A DNA stretch of 64,000 nt from Strigamia acuminata (lineage: Eukaryota > Arthropoda > Chilopoda > Geophilomorpha > Linotaeniidae): NCBI GenBank assembly GCA_949358305.1, contig OX442314.1, positions 11,277,060 through 11,341,059 on the forward strand, given 5' to 3'. Each line of letters opens with the position of its first letter. Positions within the stretch are counted from its first letter, which is position 1. Shown here one piece after another: positions 49,796 to 63,719 of this stretch. A program made the position numbers and the translations under genes. The notes beneath the pieces are model-generated. The model was not told where the DNA came from, did not search any database, and was given only the letters and a program-made list of their open reading frames with translations.

Positions 49796-52700
49796 ATGAC
49801 AACAGACATTACAGTCCGTTGGGACGGTGCCCAAGAAATAGTGGACGATTACGACTACGATGGAGGAAACAGTTCCTCACGATTGTTCGAAAGATCGAGG
49901 ATTAAAGCCTTAGCAGGTACAATTTACACTTGTGAATCGATTATTGAGGGGTTTTACTGGTTTGATTGGTGTTTTTATGGATTGGAACAGGTTTTTTCTT
50001 TACACGATTTGGGCCGGGGCCAGCTGGGAAAATAGCCGGGTCGAATTTTATAATTTTTTCGCTTCTAGGAAAATGAAATATTTTAATTATTGAAAAATTT
50101 GATTTTTATCGTAGTTTTTTAAGAGGTAAATTATATTATTGGTTTCTTTTTGCTTTTGTTTTTTTTTAATGCTGAAAATGCATTTTTTATGCGCAGAAAC
50201 GCATTTTTTGAAGTCCAGAAAGACATTTTTTGAAGCAAAAGTACATTTTCGTGAGTAAGATGTACTTTTATGTGTAAAAATACATTTTTATGAGCAAAAA
50301 TTTAATTTTTTAAGCGCAAAAACTGCATTTTTATGCGTGAAAATACAATTTTTTGCTGCAGAAATGCATTTATGCGTCAAAATACAATTTTTTGTTGAAC
50401 AAAAATGCATTTTTAAACGCAAAAATATTTTTTTATGCAGATAAAAATGCATTTATTGAACAAAAATACATTTATATAGAAACAAATGCACTTATCAATT
50501 GCTAAATATTCATTTTTAAACTCCCAAAAAATCCTCTCTTAGCCGTATTTCTATTCCAGCTTTAAAAACACAATAACACCTTAAACGAAACTGAATTTAG
50601 CATTTTAACGGTTTTAATTTGTATTTAGTTGCCAAAAACCTACGATACACTTCCACGAGTGTTAAAACTAAGGCTTCAATCTTAAATCAACTGTTAATTG
50701 CACAAATGTGCCACACAGCTGAGAAACCTTTTATGCAGCGGAGGAATGGCCTTGTGAATGTTTGCGTTGTTGCTGGAGTTAATAGAACGGGAAAAATAAT
50801 TGGAAAAAAAAAAAAGATTCCGGTGAACCGGTCTCGAGTAAATGGACTACCCCGTTTGAATTGCAACATTGTCTATCCTCCATTCTGACAAACAGAGACA
50901 AAACAGCATTCCGCAAGCGCAAATGCAGCTCGAATGACGTGAGACTGAGACGTGTACTCTGCACTTCCGCCTTTCTTTGCATTTAATTCGCTCGTAATCG
51001 CAGGATGTGAACAATTTTCAAATGCTGCTATTTTCGTTCTGCTCTGTGGTTCATTGACAGCCATTTTTAATTTGCGAGCTGCATGAATATTAAAGCGCCT
51101 TTAAGCTTTAAAGACTAAGAATCTTTTTTTTAAATTTTATTTATTATTTTTGAGAAAATATTTCGACTTTTGATATTTGGATATTTGCACATAAGATAAA
51201 GTGTTTTTCAAGGTTATGGCATTCAAATGGATGCGGTTTACGTAAACTATTTTATCAGGTCTGAGCTCATTTTAACGAACGTGCGATAAGAGAAGTGTAA
51301 AAATGTGGTCAAAGTGCAGTCTGCAGTGCGACGGTGATTGTTCAGTCGCAATGCCGCAGTGAGTCGACCGCGCGCCGCTTGAAATAGCAGTCATCGCCGG
51401 TCAAAAAAATTTCGTCATTACTAAAAATAATTTTTTTTTTTTTTACTGTTTTGTAATGATTATTTTATAAATTTAAACCTCTTTGAGGTGGTGTTTTGAA
51501 TGTTTCCCACTTTAGGCTTATTGGATTAAAGGACAAGTGTGTTTACACTTGGGTGCGCATTGTGTAAACAAGTTCGCTGTACGGTGACCATGGATTAAAA
51601 AGTGAATTGGAAATTTTGGATTTTTGGGACGTGTTCGGGGCGGAGAAATTTGTGACACAAGTGTTAGCATGAAATTTGGATAATTGGAGCAGATGATTGA
51701 GTTAGTTCGGGGATTTCACGCCAATCAATCACACAAGGGGATCATTAAATATGTAAACAGTTTTGTTCGAAAGGGATCGGGCAAATGTTGCGCGGCAGGT
51801 TTTGGAACCTTGAATGTTTTTCTTTTCGGTGTGGGATTATGCATTATGTCATCGGGTGAGATTGTATGACCTATTAAGTAAGGAAGATTTTGAAGAAAGA
51901 AGGAATAAAGTAATTTAGATAAAAAATACCTTGTTTTTTTTTAAAAATAAAAATTAGTGAGGACTCGTTGGGGCTCGTTGGTTTCTGCGGTTTTGCCAAT
52001 TGTATTGTTTTGGTTGGTTTTTTTGTTCTTAAAAGGCGACTTGGTGGGTGGTTAGTTTCCTGTTTTTGATTTTGTGATATCGCGAAATGTCGTATTTCCT
52101 GTTGGTTGAGGAAAGATTTAGAATAAAAGTTCAGGATTTGGATAATTTTTAATTTTTTTAGATGATTTTATTTGTGAAGGAATTTGATATAAAAAATTGA
52201 ATATTGGATAAAAATGATGCATTTTGGTGAGAAAATGATGAATTTCGGTTAGAAATCGGATTTCGGTTAGAAAATGATGAATTTTGGTTAGAAAATGATG
52301 AATTTTGGTTAGAAAATGATGAATTTTGGTTAGAAAATGATGAATTTTGGTTAGAAAACGATGGATTATTGTTAAAAAATGATGGATTATTGTTAGAAAA
52401 TGATGAATTTTGGTTAGAAAATGATGAATTTTGGTTAGAAAATGATGAATTTTGGTTAGAAAATGATGAATTTTGGTTAGAAAATGATGAATTTTGGTTA
52501 GAAAATGATGAATTTTGGTTAGAAAATGATGAATTTTGGTTAGAAAATGATGAATTTTGGTTAGAAAATGATAAATTTTGGTTAGAAAACGATGGATTAT
52601 TGTTAGAAAATGACTGTAAAGTAAATATAAAACCTTCAAAAATCATTGACCAGAAACTACATTAAAATAAATATCTCGACATACTAAAAAAGCCGGAAGT

Positions 52701-55700
52701 CAAAACAAACACAGAAACTAAAATCCAAATCAAATCCAAACAACTAAAACAAACATTCACAAATATCTAAAAAGTCCATTTCGAACTCATTAAAACAGAC
52801 TACCACCTTAGTTTCAGATTCCCTATCTACCAAACCCAAACCTGTCGTCAAAACATCAACCTTTACCCTGAAGAAAGATACCCTTTATTTATCAACCACT
52901 TGATTCTGATAAATATCAATCCGAGTTACTCAAAATGAGTAATTTAAAATTAATCGAAAGAAAAAAAGAAGAAAATAATCTTTATGGGTTGAGATTTCAT
53001 ACTAAAGGACTTTCCTTAGGTCACGATCGGAGTGGAAGTCGAACGACTTATTATCACATGACTAAAGCTCTTCCTTTTTCAATTGGTTTAACAGAAAGGA
53101 AGGCCTTTACATTTTTTCCCTTCACGCGAAGGGATGAAATGTATACGAACAAATTGCTCTAGCAGCAGGTGGCATGTGTATAGGTAACAACTAACGGAAT
53201 CGTACGGCGGAAAATAAAATATCCGGGGACCGCGACTTGCAACGTGAATTCTATTTACCAAAAAAAATTAATTGATAATTACTTGCAATTAATTTCGGAT
53301 TTTACTATTTGGATTGACAGATGGAGAGCCATATTCGAATTTTGCAAGGTAACGGTTTTGAAAATGCGAAGCCGCCATTGTTTTGGGCGTGAGTGGTGGT
53401 TTGCGCTCGTTAGGGTTAGTTATGCTGATGCAAGCAAAATGGGAATTTTTACATTTTATGAGGGGTTTGTCGTGTGAGGAAAGAAAGTAGATAGGGAAAT
53501 GTCGATAATTATGTAATTGTCTTATTTTTTACCTCGTTGGGTCGGTATTTTAATGAAATTTCGAAATAAAATGATAATTGTGGGAAAAGTTGTGGGAAAA
53601 AATTTGAATATTCATAGAAACTCAAAAAAATGTCTCAATTGTAAAAATATAGCATAAATGCTGTTGTTAGATCAGGAAATGGTTTTAGATCAAGGTTTTT
53701 CAATTGTGTAAAGTAAATTTTTTTTTTAAATGTATATTTTTATTAGTTTGATCTTCCCATTTATTCCGCAAGCGAACTTACATAAGGTTTCTTTGCTGTG
53801 GATATAAATTTGTCTTTCTTTTACACATTTAAAAGCCATAAGAAGAAATATGATGACTCTGGGACTCCTTTTCTTGGTGTTTGATTTTTTTTTTTATTAT
53901 TTAAATATCCAATTTTTTTTTTTTTTTTTGTGGAAAACATTTTTTATTACTTGAAATAAACAATATAGCATTTCCACTTTAAGACACTGTTTAGTTTTAT
54001 CGAAAACTATTCAAACACACCACTTCTTTTCTTAACTCAAGGTCTTTTAAATATAGGAACAAAATCCGTTGAGGAAGTTATATTTTATATTTTATTTTTT
54101 TTTTTCATTTAATATTTTTAAAAATTTGTTTTATTTTATTAGTCGTAAATCAAATTGAAAAATCGAAATGAAAGCGGATTAAAAGGCGTTAATTCGAGGT
54201 TACATCTTAATTTGAGAAAACCTTTTTTAATTTTCACATTGGCGCCTTGATGGGATTGATAAGTGTCGTAACTTTTTTATTTATGGGCCATTTTTTAATG
54301 ATTAAAAAGTACCGTGATTTAATAAATCACTTAAATTATTGGGTTAAAACCCTGTATTAAAAAATGATTAAATTTCTTTATTTTATTTTATTTTTTAGAT
54401 GAGAGAGAAACAGTTCAGAAGAAAACATTCACCAAATGGGTTAATTCACATCTAGTGCGAGTATCATGCCGCATTACAGACTTGTACACAGACCTCAGAG
54501 ACGGGAAAATGCTTATAAAGCTTTTGGAGGTTCTGTCAGGAGAGAGATTGGTGAGAGAAAATATAAAAAAAAAAAATTTTAAAAAAATTTAAAATAATTT
54601 ATTTATTTATTTGAATAGCCACGTCCAACGAAAGGAAAGATGCGCATTCATTGTTTAGAGAATGTGGACAAGGCTTTGCAGTTCCTTAAAGATCAACGTG
54701 TTCATTTAGAAAACATGGGCTCTCACGATATAGTGGATGGAAATTCACGTCTTACTTTAGGGCTGATTTGGACCATCATTCTGCGTTTCCAGGTTATATT
54801 AGCATCGATTTTAAGTTTAGTTTGTGGAAAGAAATTAATTTTTATTTTTTTAAAATTAGATTCAAGACATTACGATAGAGGAAACCGATAATCAAGAAAC
54901 AAAATCAGCTAAAGATGCTCTTTTATTGTGGTGCCAGATGAAGACTGCCGGTTATAATAACGTGAATATTCGAAATTTCACCACGAGTTGGCGAGATGGG
55001 TTGGCATTTAATGCGATTATTCATAAACATAGGTAAGTTGATGCGCGAATCGATTTAATTTGATGTTTTTATTAAAAAATGAATTTTTTTTGGCAATTTT
55101 AGACCCGATCTCATTCAATACGACAAATTATCTAAATCCAATGCCATTTACAACTTAAATAATTCGTTCAATGTGGCCGAACAAAAGTTTGGACTGACGA
55201 AATTGCTCGACGCTGAAGACGTGTTTGTGGAGAATCCGGATGAAAAATCGATTATCACTTACGTCGTCACCTATTATCATTACTTTTCGAAAATGAAGGC
55301 CGAATCTGTGCAGGGAAAACGAATTGGAAAAGTGAGATATTGATATAAATGTGATTAACAAGTTGTGAAAATTGTTTTTGTGCATTTAGGTGGTCGGAAA
55401 TGCAATGGAAAACGACCGAATGATTCAAGAATACGAAAAACTCACTTCAGATCTCCTCAGATGGATCGAAAACACCATCATTTCCCTGTCAGACAGACGA
55501 TTTGCTAATTCCTTGACTGGAGTTCAACAACAACTGTCTGCATTTAATACTTACCGCACGGTGGAGAAACCGCCGAAGTAAAAATTTCCGCTATTTTTTT
55601 ACGTTTTATTTGCTAATGAATGTTATTTTTTCCATAGGTTTGTCGAGAAAGGAAATTTAGAAGTTTTGTTATTCACACTACAAAGCAAAATGCGAGCTAA

Positions 55701-58700
55701 TAATCAGAAGCCTTATTTCCCCAAAGAAGGTAAAATGATTTCGGACATCAACAAAGCATGGGAATATCTAGAAAAGGCCGAACACGAACGCGAACTTGCT
55801 CTGAGAGAAGAACTTATCAGGTTAATTTGGATTTAAATTAATTTTTAATCGATTTTTAATCGATTTTTTTTTCTAGGCAAGAGAAACTCGAGCAATTGGC
55901 ACATCGTTTCGACCGCAAAGCGGGCATGAGAGAGACCTGGTTGAGCGAGAATCAACGTCTTGTCGCTCAAGACAACTTCGGATTCGATTTGGCGTCGGTG
56001 GAAGCCGCCACGAAGAAGCACGAAGCCATCGAAACCGACATCTATGCGTACGAAGAACGAGTTCAAGCTGTGGTGGCCGTAGCGCAGGAATTGGAAGCCG
56101 AAAATTACCACGATATCGAACGAATTACCGCGAGGTAACTAATACGAGCGACCGAAAAAGGAATTAAGATTTAAAATTGAATTTAAAAAATTGCAGAAAG
56201 GACAACGTTCTTCGCTTGTGGAACTACTTGTTGGAGCTCTTGCGGGCTCGAAGAATGAGACTTGAGCTGTCAATGCAGCTCCAGCAAAACTTCCAAGAAA
56301 TGATTTATATCTTAGATTCGATGGAAGAGCTAAAGGTCCGGCTGTTGTCGGAAGACTACGGCAAGCACCTGATGGGGGTGGAAGACTTGTTGCAGAAACA
56401 TAGTCTGGTTGAGGCTGATATCAACGTTTTAGGCGAAAGAGTGAAGACTGTTGTCCAACATTCGCAGAGGTTCATCGACGAATCACCGATCGAGGGTATG
56501 ATTTTATGTTTGTTTGAGTGAATTTTGAAATGTTGACATTTTTTGGTTGTAGGTTTCCGCCCTTGCGATCCCGAGATCGTGATAGAACGAGTGCAGCAGT
56601 TGGAGACTGCGTACGCCGAGTTGGTGCAGTTGGCCGTGGAAAGACGCGCGCGATTGGAGGATTCGCGTCGTCTGTGGCAGTTTTACTGGGACATGGCCGA
56701 GGAAGAGGCGTACATCAAAGAGAAGGAGCAGATTATGTCCACCAACGACATCGGACACGATCTTACAACCGTCCATTTATTACTCGGCAAACACAAGGCC
56801 ATGGAGGATGAATTGCAGGTCCACGAACAGCAATTGCAGGGCGTTCTGCAGGTCGGCCAGGATCTGATTAACCAGCGACATTTCGGCTCGGATAAAATAC
56901 AGGAACGGTTGAACGAAATCGTTTACATGTGGCAGCATCTTACCGAGTTGGCTGCGTATCGCAAGAAAAGGCTTCTCGAGGCCGTCGATTATCATCAAGT
57001 ATTGATTAAATTGAATATTTGGTTTTTTTAATTTTTTAATTTTAATTTTTTTTTTTTACAGTTTTTCGCTGATGCGGACGACGTGGACACATGGATGCTC
57101 GATGTGTTGCGTTTGGTGTCCAGCGAAGATGTCGGACGAGACGAGGCGAACGTACAATCGTTGTTGAAGAAGCACAAGGACGTGACTGACGAATTGAAGA
57201 ATTATTCGAGCACGATCGAAGCGTTGCATCAACAGGCAGCGGCTTTGGGCGAACAAGTGATTAATATTTTTTTTTGTTTTATTTTTTTTGTTTGTTTATT
57301 TGATTGATTTGTTAGGATCGGGAAGCGCCGGACGTGCTGGAACGAATTGCCAGCATCGACAGACGATACAAAGAGTTGCTGGAATTAGCCAAACTGCGTA
57401 AACAGCGATTGCTCGACGCGTTGTCGCTGTATAAATTGTTCAACGAAGCTGATGGAGTTGAACAGTGGATCGAAGAGAAGGACAAGATGCTGCAGACGAT
57501 GGTTACCGGCAAGGAAATCGAAGATGTGGAGGTGATGAGACATCGTTACGAAGGATTCGAGCAGGAAATGAACGCAAATGCGTCTCGTGTTGCTGTCGTT
57601 AACCAACTTGCGAGACAGCTTTTGACCGTGGAACATCCGAATTCGGAAGATATTCACGCGAGACAGGAACAACTTAATCAGAGGTTTTTAAATTGAAAAA
57701 TTGGAAAAAAGTTGGATTTATTTATTTAATTCTTTCGATTCCAGGTGGGCTAAATTGCGCGACCAAGCCGAGCAGAAGAAAGATGGGCTCAACAACGCTC
57801 ACAATTTGCAAACATTCCACATCGAATGTCGCGAGACAATCACGTGGATCGAAGAAAAGACACGACTTTTGCAGTCCACCGAGGAGCTCGGTACCGATCT
57901 TACCGGCGTGATGACCTTGCAACGACGCCTGAGCGGAATGGAACGCGATTTGGCGGCCATTCAAGCGAAGTTGGACGCTTTGGAACAGGAAGCTGAACGC
58001 ATGCAGGACGAACATCCCGAAGAAGCGGCACTCATTCGTCAACGCATCACGCAAATTCGCGCCGTCTGGGATCAACTTACGCAATTGGTGCTGATTTCAT
58101 GAGAATTTCTGATTTTTCGGGAAGTTTTTTTTTTTAATTAATTTTTATTGCAGCTTAAAGATCGTGATGCTAAATTGGAGGAAGCCGGAGATCTTCATCG
58201 CTTCCTGCGGGATTTGGATCATTTCCAAGCGTGGCTGACCAAAACTCAGACGGATATCGCGTCTGAAGACATCCCCTCTAGTTTAGCCGAAGCCGAGAAA
58301 CTCCTCAATCAACATCAAGCCATCAAAGAAGAAATCGATAATTACACGGAGGATTACAACAAGATGATGGAATACGGCGAACGCATCACTCAAGACCAAA
58401 CCGATCCCCAGTACATGTTTTTGAGAGAGGTACGGTTAAGAAATAATGTTTTGTTGATTGTTTAACTGTTTTATTGATTTGTTTAGCGATTGAGGGCTTT
58501 GAAAGATGGCTGGGAAGAATTGCATCAAATGTGGGAGAACAGACAACAACTGTTGTCGCAAAATCTTTACTTACAAACCTTCTTGCGCGATGGAAAACAA
58601 GCTGAAGTTTTGCTTAACCAACAAGAGCATCACTTGTCGAAGGATGAAACTCCTGTGAGTTTGTTTTGAGGGTTTTTGTGTGTTTTTTGCTGATTGTTTG

Positions 58701-61700
58701 AATTGTTTTTGATGAAATAGACCAACTTGGAGCAGGCTGAAAGCTTGATTAAGCGCCACGAAGCGTTTTTGACCACTATGGAGGCTAATGATGATAAAAT
58801 TAATGCCGTCATTCAACTTGCCCAGCGTTTGTGCGATGACGGTCACTTTGCTGCCGACAAAATTCAAAAGAAAGCGGAGAATATTCACGACAGGAGAAAT
58901 GCCAATCGCGACAAAGCGAACCAACAGATCGTCAAACTGCGAGATTTATTGCAGTTGCATCAATTCTTACAAGATTGCGACGAAGTAAAAAATTAAAAAA
59001 TATATATATATTTTTTAATTTATTTTTTAATTAAAATATTAATTTTTTTTAGCTCGGAGAATGGGTTCAGGAAAAAAATATCATCGCTCAAGATGACACT
59101 TATCGAAGTGCTAAAACTATCCATAGCAAATGGACTCGTCATCAAGCATTCGAAGCAGAAATCGCATCAAACAAAGATCGGCTATACAGGATTGATGAGG
59201 TACGTTGACGAAATATTGAAGAAAAAAATGATTTAATAATTATTTTTGTTTGAATTGTGCAGGCGGGCAGACAATTGATGAATGAGAAACCCGAATTCAA
59301 ATCGGTAATCGAGCCACGATTGAGTGAAATCACTCATCAATTCGAAGTAATGGAGACTACAACTCAAGAAAAAGGACAGCAATTGTTCGACGCCAACCGT
59401 CAAGTGCTGTATGAGCAGACATGCGATGACATAGATGGCTGGATTACTGAACTGGAGAGTCAAGTGCTAACTTCCGAGACGGGTCAAGATTTGACCAGTG
59501 TCACCCTGTTGATGCAGAAACAGCACCAGATCGAAACACAAATGTCGACGAAGGCTAGACAGGTGGTCGAATTGCAGGGGCAAGCCGACTTTTTGCAGCG
59601 GATGGAACCCGAGAAAACCGACGAAATTATGACGCGAAAAGTGGTCGTCGAGGACCGGTTCGAGAAGCTCAAGGCGCCGCTCGAAGCGCGCAAGGCGCAA
59701 CTGGAAAAGAAGAAGGAAGCCTATCAATTCCGCCGAGATGTCGAAGACGAGCTGCTGTGGATCGCGGAAAAAATGCCGTTGGCCACGTCGACGGAGTGCG
59801 GAAATAGTCTCTATGGAGTTCAGCTTCTGCAGAAGAAGAATCAAGTAATTAAAATTGATGGAAATTAGAAAAATCGATGTGATTAATAATTTTTTTATTT
59901 TTTAGTCACTGCGTACAGAAATTGATAATCACGAACCACGCATTGATCTGATTTGTGACAACGGGCGGAAATTGATCGACGAGGGTCATGTGGATTCGAG
60001 CGAATTCCAAGATTTAATCGACATGTTACTCGCTCGCTGGCAGGAGCTGAAGGATGCCATGGACACGAGGAAAGAGAAATTGATGGAATCGGAACGTGCT
60101 CAACAAGTGAGAGCGAATTTAATTATTTTCGTAGTTTGTTTAAAGCGGGAGGGAAATTTGGAGTTGATTTTATTTATTTTATACAAAAAAAAAAATATTT
60201 TTTAATAAAGTGTTTAGGAATTTGTTTTTCGGGCGAGTTGAGATTGAGACCACCACCACTTGCACGCCTAGTGTCTGTGTGTCTTGTCTAAATTTAGAAG
60301 TGCGCCGTAAATAAATTGTTGGAAGTGCATTTTCAGCAGCGCTTTTACTCCGGGGGATTGGCCTCAATTTTGGCCTCGGTTTTCTCGAGTTTTTCCATCG
60401 ATAATATGAAAATTGTTAAGTAATTTTTGGGGAAAAATGGGTTTTCTAATGGGGGTTTTGTAATTTTGGGTGGATTTTTAATAGAAAAAAGAAGTGACGT
60501 GTAGGGGATCGGGTGTCGGCCTTGAAATAGCCACTTTTTAAATGAATCTTGCATTTATTTTGAGAACAGTGCAAGTTGTTGAGGTTTAAATTGTTAGTCA
60601 AAGTGGTTTTTTGATATTATTTAATAAGAAAATGTTTTTTTTTTCCTTTTTTAAATAGTATTACTTCGATGCCTCAGAGGCCGAGGCTTGGATGAGCGAG
60701 CAAGAACTGTACATGATGGTGGAAGACAGAGGCAAAGATGAATTCAGTGCACAGAACATGATGAAGAAACACCAGGTGTTGGAAAACGCGGTTGAAGATT
60801 ACGCTGATGTTGTTCGACAGTTGGGAGAATCAGCTAAGGAGCTGATTACGGATGGACATCATGATGGGTATTGATTTAATTGGTTGGTAAATTAATGGAT
60901 TTAGTTTGTTTTAATTTTTATTTTTAATTATACAGTGAACAAATAGCTGTGCGACAATCGCAAGTGGATAAATTGTACGCCGGACTGAAGGATCTGGCTT
61001 TGGAACGAAGAGGCAAATTGGACGAAGCTCTGAAATTGTTCATGCTCAACCGTGAGGTCGATGATCTTGAACAATGGATTGCAGAACGTGAAGTCGTTGC
61101 GGGCTCTCACGAACTTGGCCAAGATTACGAACATGTTTCTGTAAGATGTTATTTCAAACTTAAAAAATGGCTGAAATTTTTCTGATTTATCGCGATTTTT
61201 GCATGAAACTTCAGTTATTTGTAGCAAAACTCGTAATTTTTGCATGAAATTGCAGTAATTTGTAGCAAAACTCGTAATTTTTGCATGAAATTGCAGTAAT
61301 TTGTAGCAAAACTCGTAATTTTTGCATGAAATTGCAGTAATTTGTAGCAATACTCGCGTGTAATTGCGATAGATTGTGTTTTTTTTTACGATGTGACGAT
61401 AACACAATGCTAATTTTGTTGTTATTGTTTTTGGTAGATGTTACGTGAACGATTTAAACAGTTTGCAAGCGATACACACAATATCGGCTCGGAACGTGTA
61501 TCAGCAGTCAACGAGATCGCCGATCAACTGATCGCTGCAGGTCATTCGGACGCCGCTACTATTGCCGAATGGAAAGACGGATTGAACGAAGCGTGGGCAG
61601 ATTTAGGAGAATTGATCGACACGAGGAAACAAATGCTGGCTGCGTCGTGGGAATTGCACAAATTCTTCCACGACTGCAAGGACGTTTTGGGAAGAATTTT

Positions 61701-63719
61701 CGTAATGATTTTTGGGTTGTTAATTTTACGTTTTTTTTGCTTAAATCGTTTTGAATATTTTCTAGGAAAAACAAAACGCATTGTCGGATGAATTGGGTAG
61801 AGATGCGGGCAGTGTGAGTGCATTGCAGAGAAAACACACAAATTTCGAGCACGATTTGCAGACATTAGGATCACAGGTAAAAAAGAAGATGAGAAATTTG
61901 AATTTTTTTGAGTGTTTATGTGTGGATTTTTTGGGTGTTTAGGTCCAGCAAATTCAGGAAGACTCGGGAAAATTGCAAGCTGCTTACGCTGGCGATAGGG
62001 CCCGTGAGATCATTGGGCGTGAAGGCGAAGTAGTGACGGCGTGGATGAACTTGCAGAAGAAGTGCGATGCTCGCCGATTCAAGCTGGCCGACACCGGCGA
62101 TCTTTGTAAATTCTTCAACATGGTGCGTACGCTCATGTTGTGGATGGACGATATTATTCGTCAGATGAATACCAGTGAAAAACCCAGGTGACATTTATTT
62201 AAAATTAAATTTTAAGTTTTTTTTTTTAATATTTATATTTTTTTGTGTTTTGTAGGGATGTGTCTGGAGTTGAGCTGCTGATGAACAACCATCAAAGTCT
62301 TAAGGCCGAAATTGATGCCCGTGAAGACAACTTCACCGCCTGCTTCAATTTGGGCAAAGAACTCCTCGCTCGTAGCCATTATGCGAGCAACGAGGTCGGT
62401 TTGAAGCGAAATATTATGAGTGTTCGAGTTGAAATAATTTTTTTTTTTACTTTTGTTGAATTTTTTTAGATCAAGGAGAAATTGTTGGTGCTGACCAACC
62501 AACGCAATGGCATGCTGCACAGATGGGGCGAGAGATGGGAACATCTCCAACTTAGTAAATTGATATGCAATTAATACATCTAGGGTTGCCAAGCGTCCCC
62601 AAAATTACATTCTGGGTAGAAATTGAAATAATTTGCATTTTTTGACCGAAAAATTGAAATAATTTGCATTTTTGGATCAAAAAATTAAAATAATTTGCAT
62701 TTTTGGACCAAAAAATTGAAATACTAAGTTCAATTTACAATGCTGAATCTTTTCTTGGCAATCCTTATAATGAAACCCTTGAGAAAACGTTGCTAATTTC
62801 ACTTTGTTGCGTAGTTCTCGAAGTTTACCAGTTCGCCCGCGACGCAGCAGTTGCCGAGGCCTGGCTGGTGGCGCAGGAACCATATCTGCTAAGTCAAGAA
62901 CTTGGAGTAAATTTAAAAATATAATAATAATAATTTCTTGATTTTTAACTTTAATTCTTGCCATTTAATTAGCATACGATCGATGAGGTTGAAAATCTCA
63001 TCAAAAAACACGAAGCTTTCGAAAAATCAGCGACAGCGCAGGAAGAACGATTTGCTGCTCTCGAACGATTAACAACGGTAACGAATTAATTAATCAAACT
63101 ATTTCAACTCCCTCTTCCATTTCTTCCTTTCTGTTTTTAATTTATTTTAATTATTTTTGGATTTATCGCTTAATTTTTTTCCAATTTGCGACTCAAGCTT
63201 GAGCTAAGGCTTCAAGAAGAACACGTTTTAGGTGCGGAAAGGATGCGCCACGCTGAGCCGTATCGTCCTTCGGCTTTCGTCGAAGAACCGGTGATTTGAT
63301 TGCATCCGAACGGAAACTAACCATTTGACAATTGTTTCTAGATTGAATAGGCCTAGACGATAACTGCATGTTTCCATGTCTCAGAGTGTTTTCACCAAAG
63401 ATTAATCAACTAACTGATGCTGGAATGATTCCAAACGATTGTTTATATCGATTTTTATCTTTTTTTTTAAATAGTACGAGTTGAAGGAGATGAGAAAACG
63501 TCAGGAAGAGGAGGAGGAGAGAGTGAGACGCGAAGAAGCGGCTAAAATCGCCAAAGCAACGCCCCCTGCATCGCCGGCGAAGAGTCCCACCGAGAGGTTT
63601 TGTTTCTATTGAAAAATGTCGGGGAGATTTATTTATTTTGTTTTAATTTAGGGAGCGCGAACCACGACCACCTTCCGGTCTGGCATTAAATGGGGATCGA
63701 GAACATGCGGAACAAGAAG
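49796..63719 (+). CDS. beta-Spec: Beta-spectrin, 3' end outside the window
   Basis: Membrane-skeleton protein that pairs with alpha-spectrin and links actin and ankyrin. Exons: 49796-49916, 54399-54550, 54619-54792, 54860-55032, 55103-55331, 55390-55577, 55638-55820, 55877-56134, 56197-56495, 56553-56998, 57062-57256, 57316-57683, 57745-58087, 58154-58429, 58487-58654, 58721-58984, 59053-59199, 59263-59844, 59906-60106, 60659-60867, 60936-61140, 61438-61701, 61766-61876, 61943-62187, 62256-62394, 62470-62554, 62815-62906, 62973-63077, 63475-63596, 63652-63719. Phases agree throughout, giving about 2,137 codons. Two CH domains (about 46-150, [12 protein letters not shown]; about 165-275, [12 protein letters not shown]) are followed by about 17 spectrin repeats with the usual W and GRD/GQD motifs ([16 protein letters not shown]). 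A charged linker ([16 protein letters not shown]) precedes the expected PH domain, which is beyond the window. It is not the heavy form, which has about 30 repeats. Confidence 0.94.
50170..50480. repeat. Irregular tandem array of ATGCATTTTT-like motifs
   Basis: About ten copies of AAAATGCATTTTT-like words at roughly 25-35 bp spacing, with short variable linkers such as TATGCG and GAGCAAAA. It appears to be a degenerate low-complexity repeat. Confidence 0.5.
52210..52615. repeat. 21-bp minisatellite in beta-spectrin intron 1
   Basis: About nineteen units of GATGAATTTTGGTTAGAAAAT, most of them identical, with variant units carrying GATGGATTATTGTTAGAAAAC. Because 21 is a multiple of three, open frames run through it on both strands (NDEFWLE repeats on plus). 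These are artefacts of the repeat and not genes. Confidence 0.92.
61197..61360. repeat. 41-bp tandem repeat, about 4 units, in a beta-spectrin intron
   Basis: GCATGAAA recurs at 61201, 61242, 61283 and 61324, each followed by TGCAGTAATTTGTAGCAA and CTCGTAAT or close variants. It lies in the intron 61141-61437. Confidence 0.85.
63198..63299 (+). CDS. Possible alternative last exon of beta-spectrin
   Basis: Lies in the intron after 63077. An acceptor-like CGACTCAAG ends at 63197. From 63198, in the phase left by exon 63077, 33 codons are open ([18 protein letters not shown], then FVEEPVI) before TGA at 63297-63299. Using it would replace the linker and PH domain with a short tail. The reading phase fits and base composition is less AT-rich than the intron. 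The acceptor lacks a strong pyrimidine tract directly before the AG. Confidence 0.4.
   Translation, partial: LELRLQEEHVLGAERMRHAEPYRPSAFVEEPVI

Larger units (their letters stand above)
49917..54398 (+). other. Beta-spectrin intron 1 (4.5 kb)
   Basis: By far the largest intron of the gene and the usual place for regulatory sequence. It contains AT-rich ATGCATTTTT-type interspersed motifs (50170-50480), a GC-richer unique stretch (50620-51400), the segment copied into the transposon at 37105-37765, and the 21-bp minisatellite. No nested gene is recognised. Confidence 0.75.

Noticed and set aside
51303-51357. Possible alternative first coding exon of beta-spectrin ending at GTGAGT
   Set aside because: The ATG frame leaves two bases over, which is out of phase with exon 2; at most it would be non-coding leader.
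52118-52665. Repetitive open frames of 98-173 codons on both strands
   Set aside because: They are produced by a 21-bp minisatellite whose period is a multiple of three; the region is intronic.
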